Of a DNA stretch of 64,000 nucleotides, positions 55,174 to 64,000 are shown one piece after another. The stretch comes from Pinus tabuliformis (lineage: Eukaryota; Streptophyta; Pinopsida; Pinales; Pinaceae), in NCBI GenBank assembly GCA_031772625.1, contig CM062816.1, forward strand, positions 1,672,589,172 to 1,672,653,171, given 5' to 3'. A model generated the notes under the pieces. It made no database searches. It saw only the letters and a list, made by a program, of their open reading frames with translations, and was not told the DNA's origin. Position numbers and translations under genes: made by a program. How positions within the stretch are numbered: position 1 is the first letter of the stretch; every line of letters starts with the position of its first letter.

Positions 55174-56371
55174 AGAAAGAGTTGAAAAAAAATAAATTAA
55201 AAAAAATTCTTAATCCTGCAACCTCCTGAAAAAGAAATTGATGATGGAAATAAATTAAAATCTACCAAAATTGAAGGAAATTAAATCTACATCATCCAAA
55301 TCGGAATGTTTGACTGCAGGTATGAAAAAATCGAGGGACACTTCTGTGTGCTGACATGACGTAGTGGAAAGAATATCTTTGTCTTTTTGGTGGGATTCGG
55401 GATAGGGAGATAAAAAGTTCCATTTGTCTTTATATCACATGAATGATGAACTGACCACGACGCAGTTGTCGCAACGACAGCGACGGAAAAGCTCGAAACA
55501 CAGAAAAGAACAGACAGAAAAGCTAAAAAGCCAAGCATATATCTATTCCGCGACACCGTTAACACTGCCTCCATTCTACTGTTCCGCCCGTCTGTATGTT
55601 ACAGCAAAAGCCGGGAAGGCTTTATGGCTTTTTGTAGGTAGCCGTTGATGATGCCTGTGCCTCCCCGCTCTAGCCCCTCCATCTATTTAAATACTTCCAT
55701 TCCCAATTCCTTATCCATGGAGGTGTGTGGGAAGCCTGTTTTTCAACTTTCCATTTAAACGTTGCCATCCATGGAAGACGCACAACATACATTCTGCCTT
55801 TCTGATTTATAAATTCTCATTTCAAGTAGATTCTTTCTTCTTTTTCTTTGTGTTGTGGATGTCTATTTCATTTTTGCTTTGAAAGATTTCTGTGGTTGAT
55901 GATCCTGTTTATTTTCAGTTTCGGCTTCTTGAGTTTTTTTTCCCTTTAATTTATGTTTCTACTGCACTTCTTTATGTTTCTATGGGTTGGGGTTTTTGGA
56001 TTGCTGTTGTTTTTATTTCTCATTTATCAATTTTCCTCAATATTTGAAAGTCCAGAGATATGTATCTGCAACTGCAGGTATATTATCTTATTAAAGCTCT
56101 GAGAAATCGAGCTAATAATTCCGGACAAAAGCGCTCCGCAAGCTTTCAGGTAAACAAGTTTCATCCATCCCCATTTCATTTCATATGCTGGTAAATGGAA
56201 ATGTTGAGGAAGATTAGAAGTGTAGGGTTGATAAATAATCTTTTTCCTCTTTCCGTTCTTTCCTCTGCCCAAGGAGGGACAGTTTGCAAAGAGTTGAGTT
56301 GAGTTTCGGCTTGTGGCGTAATGGCGTCTAAAAGAGAAGGGCGGTCATGTTGTTCTAAATTTGGTAGATGC

Positions 56372-56626
56372 CCGGCTTTGGTTTCTTTCCGGTTGATTTC
56401 CTCTGCATCCAGACGGGACGATACCCTAACCATATTCCTATAGTTGATGCAGAACTACAGATTCCCTGCGAGTTGGGTTTGGGTTTTCTGGTAGTTGCCC
56501 GACTTTGGTTGTTTTCCGCTTGATTTCCTTTGCATCTAGACGGGATGATACCCTAATCATATGACTATGGGTGATGCAGAACTACATATTCGAGACTCCC
56601 TGCGAGTTGGGTTCGAGTCTTCTGGT
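56372..56626 (+). repeat. exon-like tandem duplication, unit B1
   Basis: Copies start tggtag at 56372 and 56489; the second reads tggtagttgcc. Confidence 0.85.
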
Positions 56627-56849
56627 GGAATTGACGAGGAGGACAATTGATGAAGTCGCTCGGTTAGCCAATGGAAAAAACTGTACCGCCAACAAATTGT
56701 TGATGTCTTGCCCCATCTCAGAGTAGCTGCCAGTCTTACTACGACAGTGAAAAGGTCAGTAGTCTAGTCTCTATTTTCTATTTTCTGCTTCGGATTTTGA
56801 TTATGTAGATGAAATAACATGCATATAAGGTTGCATTTATTCTAGGTCT

Positions 56850-57225
56850 TGTTTTATTTTTGAAACACGAAGTGAAAGGGGGTTTATGGAGTAGATGTCA
56901 CAGACAAAAATTCCATAATTCCATCTAGATTTAATATAGCAGTTGGTTTTTTTGAAACACGAAATGAAAGGAGGTTTATGGAGTAGATGTTGCAGAGAAA
57001 AATTCCATCCATTACATCTAGATTTAATACAGGAGTTCTTGTTTTCTTTTTGAAACCCTAAGTGAAAAGAGGTTTATGGAGTAAATGTCACTGCACAAAA
57101 ATTACATCTACATTTAATATAATATAACAGTCTTTGTTTTATTTTTTTGAAACACGAAGTGAAAGGAAGTTTATGGAGTAGATGTCACAGACAAAATTTC
57201 CATCAATTACATGTAGATTTAATAT
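56850..57225. repeat. minisatellite, unit B1
   Basis: Same repeat as 26862-27215: gaaacacgaagtgaaa, tttatggagtagatg and ctagatttaatatagcag phrases, about four copies. Confidence 0.75.
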
Positions 57226-57794
57226 AGCAGTTTTCAAATATGAACTAAGTTTAAGTTTAATAGAGTAATTTTCAAATCAACTAAATTCATATTTCAGAGC
57301 TATAATCATATTCTTCAATATTTAAGTAAATTCAGGTTTAATATAATAGTTTTTAAAAATTCATATTTCAAAGCAGTTTTAATTATGTTCTTCAATATTT
57401 AAACATATCATATGAATGTATAAAGAAACGATACCATGCCATTTTGTGTCACTGATGGGCTATAAACAACAAATATGTTCTTCATTATTTAATCTAGGAT
57501 ATGATGTGGGAAAAAACTATCTATTTAGTAATTTTTTAATAGGTTTTATGAGACACTTTTTTGTTTTGTTTTTTTTTTTTAATTTTATATTTTTTGGACC
57601 ATATTTATTTGTGTTTATGGTTGAATTTTTTTTTATTGTGTTATATTTTATTAGTAAATAAGACAAATTAATAGAATCTCACTTACGAATCTGAAATGGA
57701 CAAATACAACTGGTCATATTTATAGTTTTGTCATTCTTCTAGAAAGGAAAATGACAAGTTCTATTCACTAGAAATAATTTAGCTAGGCTATTTT

Positions 57795-57934
57795 GGAATA
57801 TTACATTATTTGTATATATTTCATTTCATTTAGAGTGTTGCAAGTTATTTTCTTCTCTGCTATTTTGGAATATTACATTATTTGTATATATTTCATTTCA
57901 TTTAGAGTGTTGCAAGTTATTTTCTTCTCTGGGT
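57795..57934. repeat. 71-bp tandem repeat, unit B1
   Basis: Two copies starting ggaatattacatt at 57795 and 57866. Confidence 0.82.
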
Positions 57935-58693
57935 GAAACTTGGAAGAAAAATCATTATTTACTACCCAAAATTGAATAGAATGACCAGAATGCAATCATA
58001 ATTGTTTAGCATGAAATCATAATTGTCTAGAGAGAAAATGTTTAGGTGCTCTTCTTTTCTGCTCACCAAATAAACTCAGGCCTAAAAATGTTAATGCATT
58101 GTTTTATATATATTTCATTTCATTTAAAGTGTTGTAAGTTATTTTCTTCTCTTGATGAAATTTGAGGAAAAATCATTATTTACTACTCAAAATTGTCTCT
58201 AATAACTAGAATGCACTCATAATTGCTCAGTGAAAAGCTCATAATTGCTCAGTGAAAAGATTTTATGAGAGAAAATGCTTTGGTGCTCTTTTTTTCTGCT
58301 CACAAAATAAATTTAGGCTTAAAAACGCCACTGCATAGTTTTGAAATTCTTTAAAACATATTTGTGCATTTATTATAAAGTAACTAGAGGCCATTTTTAC
58401 TTATTTTAGATAAATATATTGTTCATATCTTTTTTCAAAATTTAGGTTTTTGTTATCCAAATATTGATTGTTTTTTATATTGCCATTTAAGGAATACATA
58501 ATTTACTAATAAACATTTTGTACCATAAAAACTTTATTTCATAATTTGAGAGAGACAAATGCACAAGTTCACTCGTTTAAATTCACTATTTTGTTTGAAG
58601 GACCTTGGACTCTGAGAGCAGATGATTTCCCTTAATATATGTAATAAAAAATATTTATAAATTAATTAAAATAATTTTATTAATTTAAATTTT

Positions 58694-58820
58694 GTAGAGC
58701 TGAGGCTTCTGTGATCCATAACAAGTTTGCGAGAGATTTTTCGGCGAAAATCACATGAGCAACCATTTGTCGCGTCGACAAATGGTTGCTCATGTGATTT
58801 TCGCCGAAAAATCTCTGGCA
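58694..58820. mobile_element. 127-bp foldback insertion with perfect 41-bp arms
   Basis: Arms 58732-58772 and 58776-58816 are exact reverse complements with a 3-nt centre (cgt); pairing resumes for five more bases after one mismatch. The insertion is flanked by the 12-bp direct repeat AATTTAAATTTT (58682-58693, 58821-58832). Block A at about 28840 has one copy of it and no insertion. A 38-nt unpaired leader (gtagagctgagg...) precedes the left arm. Confidence 0.85.
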
Positions 58821-59660
58821 AATTTAAATTTTATAATAATTTAATTAAATATATAATCAGATCATGAATAAATCTTTAAACTTAATTTTGAATAAACTAT
58901 CATAGATTTATTTTAAGTATGAATTTAACATGAGTCTAGAGAGACCCAATTTCTCCAATTTCTTTACTTGTAATTTTTTAAATGTTTTGTATAATTATTT
59001 ATTATGTTTAATTTAAAAAAAATTATTTTGGTCGATATTTTCAAATTTTGGACCAACATACTTATACATCATACTGGGATACTAGGATGTAAAATAAGCC
59101 TTTCGACTCATCATGTTCAGATGTAAAATAAATCTTTAGCCACCATATAATTAAAATATTTTTCATTAATTTAAATTTTATAATAATTTAATTACAGCTA
59201 TAATTAAATCATAAATAAATCATCGAACATAATTGTAAGTTAATCATTAAACGAAAATCCCACATACAAGGAAAACCAAAATTGAAATAAATGAAAATCT
59301 ACATCGTGCAAATCCGAATTTGTGAGGCGGCCAAGGAGACTTCTTTGTGGCTGACATGACAGTGGAAAGGAATATTTTTATCTTTTTGGTGGGATTCGGG
59401 AGATAAAAGGTTCCATTTGTCTTTATGTCACATGAACTGACCACGATGCAACGACAGCGACGAAAAAGCTTAAAACACAGAAAAGAACAGACAGAAAAGC
59501 TAAAAAGCTAGCACCGTTAACCCTGCTTCCATTCCCTGCCCGTCTCTATGTTGCAGCAAAAGCCAGGAAGGCGTTTTGGCTTTTTGTAGGTAGCCGTTGA
59601 TGATGCCTGTGCCTCCCCTGCTCTAGCCCCGCCCCACCTATTTAAATACTTCCATTCGTC

Positions 59661-60523
59661 ATCCCATACTTTCTCAATTCTGATATCCATGGAGGTGTGC
59701 GGCCTTCTCTCGCCTTTCCATCTAATTTTTTCCATCCATTGAAGATGCACAGCATAGATTCTGCCTTTCTGATTTATAAATTCTCACTTCAAGTAGCTTT
59801 TATCTTTTTTATGTTTTGTTGTTGTTGTTTTGTGGATGTTTATTTTTTTTTTTGCTTTGAAAGATTTCTCTGGTTTTTGGATTGCTGTTCTTATTTCTCA
59901 TTTATTGATTTTCCCCAATATTTGAAAGTCCAGAGACATGTATCTGCACCTGCAGGTATATTATCATATTAAAGCTCTGAGAATCGAGCTAACAATGCCG
60001 GACAAAAACACTCAGCAAGCCTTCAGGTAAACAAGTTTGGTCCATCCTCATTTCATTTCATATGATGGTAAATGAAAAGGTTGAGCAAGATTATCCCATA
60101 CTTTCTCAATTCTGATATCCATGGAGGTGTGGGGCCTTCTCTCGCCTTTCCATTAAAATTTTTCCATCGATTGAAGACGCACAGCATACATTCTGCCTTT
60201 CTGATTTATAAATTCTCATTTCAAGTAGCTTTTATCTTTTATCATTTGTTGTTGTTGTTGTTTTGTGGATGTCTATTTCTTTTTTGCTTTGAAAGATTTC
60301 TCTGTTTTTTGGATTGCTGTTCTTATTTCTCATTTATCGATTTTCCCCAATATTTGAAAGTCCAGAGACATGTATCTGCACCTGCAGGTATATTATCCTA
60401 TTAAAGCTCTGAGAATCGAGCTAACAATTCCGGACAAAAACACTCAGCAAGCCTTCAGGTAAACAAGTTTGATCCATCCTCATTTCATTTCATGTGATGG
60501 TAAATGAAAAGGTTGAGCAAGAT
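59661..60523 (+). repeat. 432-bp tandem duplication within unit B2
   Basis: Copies start atcccatactttctc at 59661 and 60093, the counterpart of 29794-30650. Confidence 0.87.
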
Positions 60524-60668
60524 TAGAAGTGTAGGGTTGATATTTTTTTTTTTTTAAAGCAGTTATTTCCTCTGCCCAAGGAGGGACAGTGGGCAAAGAG
60601 TTGAGTTGAGTTTCAGATTGTGGCATAATGGCGTCTGAAAGAAGAGGGCGGTCATATTGTTTTAAACT

Positions 60669-60930
60669 TGGTAGATGCCCGGCTTTGGTTGCTTTCCGTT
60701 TGATTTTCTCTGCATCCAGACCGGACTAGAGCCTAACCATATGACTATGGATGATGCAGAACTACAGATTCCCTGCGAGTTGGGTTTGGGTTTTCTGGTA
60801 GATGCCCGACTTTGTTGTTTTCCGTTTGATTTCCTCTGCATCCAGACGGGACGAGATCCTAACCATATGACTATGGGTGATGCAGAACTACAGATTCCAG
60901 ATTTCCTGCGAGTTGGGTTTGGGTCTTCTG
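60669..60930 (+). repeat. exon-like tandem duplication, unit B2
   Basis: Copies start tggtagatgccc at 60669 and 60796; both contain atgactatggatgatgcag-type sequence. Confidence 0.85.
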
Positions 60931-61845
60931 GTGGAATAGATGAGGTGGACAATTGATGAAGTCGCCAGTTAGCCGATGGCAAAAACTGTACCGCCAACAA
61001 AATGTTGATGTGTCTTGTCCCTTCTCAGGGTAGCTACCAGTATTCCTACGACAGTGAAAAGGTCGGTATTCTATTTTCTGCTTCGGATTTTGATTATGTA
61101 GATGAAATAACCAATGTTCCACCAAGTCTCCGGGACGGGGAGACGCACCCTGAAATTTTAGGGAAATTTAGGGGAGACGGGGAGACATCGAGGTATATAT
61201 AATATAATTTTTAATTATATATATTATAAATTTATATATATGTATATAATTTTGAAATTTTCATGTTCATATTCATTGTTCAATAATGCTAATTCATCAA
61301 GATTCAATACCATAAGATTCAATAATAAAATTCAATATGAAATTCAAATATTCAAATACAATGTACATTGATCCATATCATTCATCATTCATCAATCATC
61401 ATTCTATAATTTACATCATTCTATAATTTACATTGAATCATTGATTTAAAAATTAAATTGAAAATTGAAAATTCTGAATTCATCATTCATCATTCTAGTC
61501 TTCTAGATTCTAAATTGAACACTAAGTCTTCACATGGCTGAGGATAACAGTGGTCTACTTCTTGCCTCAGGACCGAAGTTGCAGAGATCTGCTCCTTGCC
61601 TCAGGGATGAACTGAGGTCCGTAGGCTGTAGCAGACCTTTTCCCAGCGCTGAGACTGAGGTCCGATAAGAGTATGACAGCAGTTCCAAAGTGAAAATACT
61701 GCTCCAAAAAACAAACCAGAAATTATGACCAGAAAAGCGCAAGACTTGTGACCAGAGAAGCCCAACGAAACCACCTCAGAGATAGCAAAAAATCCACGAA
61801 ATTACTTCACAAAATCACCTCAGAAACGAGTTTTTCTTGTTTGAA

Positions 61846-62108
61846 TTCGGTAGTCAAATGAAGAGGCCCAGCTTCAATATATTCAAGATTACGCTGAATC
61901 GTTGATATGCTGCCGCCTGCCGCCTGCGTGGAGCAAGAGGGAGGATGCCACTGCAAGTTTGCAACGACTGCTAACTTATTCGGTAGTCAAATGAAGAGGC
62001 CCAGCTTCAATATATTCAAGATTACGCTGAATCGTTGATATGCTGCCGCCTGCCGCTTGCGTGGAGCAAGAGGGAGGATGCCACTGCAAGTTTGCAACGA
62101 CTGCTAAG
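61846..62108. repeat. 133-bp tandem duplication inside the hAT element
   Basis: Copies start ttcggtagtcaaatgaagag at 61846 and 61979 and are nearly identical. Confidence 0.92.
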
Positions 62109-62390
62109 TGCTAACAGCAAGTCACTGCGTGGAGAAGAGTGAGGATGCGCTGAAGCTCTCGTGGGTGCAGTGAGAGCAGATGGAAGAAAAAAATGCGTTG
62201 AGGTAAGAGCATAATGAATGGCGGCAGAATGAAAACTTGAAAAGTGGAGTTAACCCTAACTTGTTCATGTAATTTTTTATTTGTAATTGTTAATTTAGTT
62301 TATTTTTATTTTTTATGTTTTTTTAATAAATTAATTTTCATTTTTTTATTTTTTATTTTGGTTTATAAAGGGTAATTAGACAAAAATGAA

Positions 62391-62480
62391 GGGGGGACGC
62401 CCAGAAGAACCCCATTTTTGGGGGACGCCCAGAAGAACCCCATTTTTGGGGGGGACGCCGAGAAGTACCCTTTCGGGGAG
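62391..62480. repeat. 28-30-bp GC-rich repeats in the hAT subterminal region
   Basis: ggggacgcc(c/g)agaag followed by ccccatttttgg, three copies with acgcc at 62397, 62425 and 62455. Subterminal repeats of this kind are where hAT transposases usually bind. The long ORFs on both strands here are artefacts of this composition. Confidence 0.82.
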
Positions 62481-63770
62481 TCGAGTCTCCCACATTGGGG
62501 AAATGCACCCCCTTGCGTCTCCCCGAGTCTCCCCAAAAGGGGGACGTGGGGAAACGCATCCCCGAGAGTCTCCCCGTCCTGGGTGCGTGGGGTGCGAGGG
62601 GTGCGCGCACCCCACCCTGGGGGACGCGTCCCCGTGGAACACTGGAAATAACATGCATGCAAGGTGCATTTAATCTAGGTCTAGATTTCTTTTTGAAACA
62701 TGGACTGAAAGGAGGTTTTATGGAGTAGATGTCACAGACAAAAATTCCATCAATTACATCTAGGTTTAATAGAGCAGTTTTCAAATATCAGCTAAGTTTA
62801 GGTTTGATATAGTAGTTTTCAAAAGTTAATATTTCAAAGGAGCTATAAATATGTTCTTCTTCAATATTTAAACATAGCGTATGAATGTATAAAAAAAGCG
62901 ATCCCATATTGTTTTCCATGCAATTTTGTGTCATGGGTGGGCTATAAACAATAAATATGTTCTTCATTATTTAACCTACAATATGATGTATGAAAATAAC
63001 CATTTATCTAGTTATTTTTAAATGGGTTGGGATACTTGTATTTTGTTTTGATAGTGTTATATTTTTGTGACAATATTTATTTGTGTTTATGGTTGTATTT
63101 TTTTATTCTGTTGTATTTTATTAGCAAACAAGACAAACTAATGGATGATTTGTTTGGTTCTTAAGACAATCTCACTTACAAATCTGAACTGGACAAACAC
63201 AACTTGCCATATTTATAAAAGGGAAAATGACTAGTTGCATTGACTAGAAATAGTTTCGTTGGCTATCTTGGAATATTTCATTTAGAGTGTTGCAAGTTGT
63301 TTTCTTCTCTCGGTGAAACTTGGAGGAAAAATCATTATTTACTACCCAAAATTGAATCTAATAATCAAAATGCAATCATAGTTGTCTAGCAAAAAGGGTT
63401 TTAGGAGAAAAAAATGCTTTGGTGCTCTCTTTTCTCCTCACAAAATAAACTCAGGCCTAAAAATGTCAATGCATTGCTTTATTGGTGGTATTGTTTGTAA
63501 TAGTTTTGGAATACTATAAAAGACATAAGATAATGTATGTATTTGTTATCAGGTAACTAGGAGGTGATTATTACCTATTATAGATGAAAATACATTGTTC
63601 ATATTCTTTTCCAAAATTTAAGTTTTTTTGTCCAAGCATTGATTGTTCTTTCTATTACCATTTGAGAAATACATAATTTTCGAAGTTAGAAGCATTTTTT
63701 ACCATTCATACATACATAGAAACTTTCGTTTGATAGTTTGAGAGAGACAAATGCACAAGTGCACTAGCTT

Positions 63771-63852
63771 ATTCACTATTTTACATGCATATTACCATAG
63801 GGATAGGATAAGCATTCACTATTTTACATGCATATTACCATAGGGATAGGAT
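63771..63852. repeat. 43-bp tandem duplication
   Basis: attcactattttacatgcat...gggataggata at 63771 and 63814. Confidence 0.9.
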
Positions 63853-64000
63853 ACCTCACCTTATTCCCATGGAAATTTAAATGACTACCCTCTAAATTGT
63901 TTCTTAAAATTATTTCATGAGTTGAATAGGAGGGGTTTCAGGTAAATGTGTGCATGAGAATGAGTCTAAGAAGAAAAAAATCGTACTAAATTTTAGGCAC

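Larger units (their letters stand above)
55310..59336 (+). repeat. promoter-like unit B1
   Basis: Counterpart of unit A1, with TATA box at 55684-55693 and the exon-like 127-bp duplication at 56372-56626. The acceptor-like site reads cctctttccg (about 56247-56256), so the AG seen in A1 is CG here. It carries the private hairpin insertion. Confidence 0.62.
40324..60966 (+). repeat. duplicated block B
   Basis: Counterpart of block A (13407-31098), longer because of private insertions (52144-54965 plus one duplicated flank; 58694-58820). It also retains the complete left LTR that is missing at the gap in A. It continues past 60966 as unit B2, whereas A ends at the matching point. Confidence 0.9.
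61112..62644. mobile_element. non-autonomous hAT transposon (1.53 kb)
   Basis: Ends CAATGTTCCAC and, inverted, CAGTGTTCCAC. The 8-bp target duplication GAAATAAC lies at 61104-61111 and 62645-62652. The other three units read gatgaaataacatgcat uninterrupted at this point (26831, 56810), giving the empty site. No transposase ORF is recognisable; it must use one from elsewhere. GC-rich subterminal regions and an internal duplication are present. Confidence 0.88.
59337..64000 (+). repeat. promoter-like unit B2
   Basis: Counterpart of unit A2 but extends through the intron-like tail to the window end. TATA box 59639-59648, 432-bp duplication 59661-60523, exon-like duplication 60669-60930. The hAT insertion lies just after the exon-like part. 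Confidence 0.62.

Noticed and set aside
58732..58816. A microRNA precursor
   Set aside because: The stem is perfectly paired with a 3-nt loop and sits in a recent insertion; no small-RNA evidence is available, so only a foldback insertion is claimed.
62353..62784. Several overlapping ORFs on both strands in the hAT right end
   Set aside because: They follow the GC-rich 28-30-bp repeats and are open in many frames at once, a composition effect.
1..64000. CRISPR arrays, bacterial operons, organelle insertions or rRNA genes
   Set aside because: Nothing of the kind is visible; the direct repeats are tandem minisatellites or duplicated elements, not regularly spaced arrays.

Overview
This is a repeat-dominated stretch of a large plant nuclear genome. 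The evidence is AT-rich intergenic DNA, plant-type Ty3/gypsy, Ty1/copia and L1-type LINE copies nested inside one another, and fragments of plant-specific genes (a NAC transcription factor, an ABCC transporter and an EUL/ricin-B-like lectin). The element style suggests a seed plant with a big genome, possibly a gymnosperm, but the sequence alone does not settle the species. I found no intact, clearly functional host gene. One unrecognised 169-codon ORF (31099-31608) is the only possible exception.

Layout. 1-6579 is the 5' half of an Athila/Tat-type gypsy element on the minus strand. It sits inside the gag leader of a copia element (6580-7510), which itself sits inside a LINE (7511-8059). 8060-11727 holds no recognisable gene but has a GC-rich, palindrome-bearing repeat block (9780-10780). 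11728-13247 is a scrambled chromovirus. 13307-13406 is a 100-N assembly gap.

From the gap to 31098 runs block A, which is repeated as block B (40324-60966). Both blocks carry, at identical sites: a pol-less gypsy element encoding gag, a coiled coil and a G-patch protein; LINE ORF1; a non-coding copia-like element rich in telo-box motifs; and a roughly 4-kb promoter-like unit in two tandem copies. Between the blocks lie the unknown ORF, a decayed copia (32520-36671) and LINE ORF2 (36672-39605). The LINE can be followed on the minus strand from about 51830 to 36672, broken by three LTR insertions.

Because A and B share the older insertions, later events can be read by comparison. Block A gained two MITEs (25172-25299, 29295-29457). 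Block B gained a 2.8-kb patch of unrelated gene fragments flanked by about 210-bp direct repeats (52144-54965), a hairpin insertion with perfect 41-bp arms (58694-58820) and a non-autonomous hAT element with an 8-bp target duplication (61112-62644).

The most notable items are the gene-fragment patch, the G-patch-encoding pol-less retrotransposon, the foldback insertion and the four-copy promoter-like unit. Similarity statements come from reading the sequence by eye; no alignment or database search was run.
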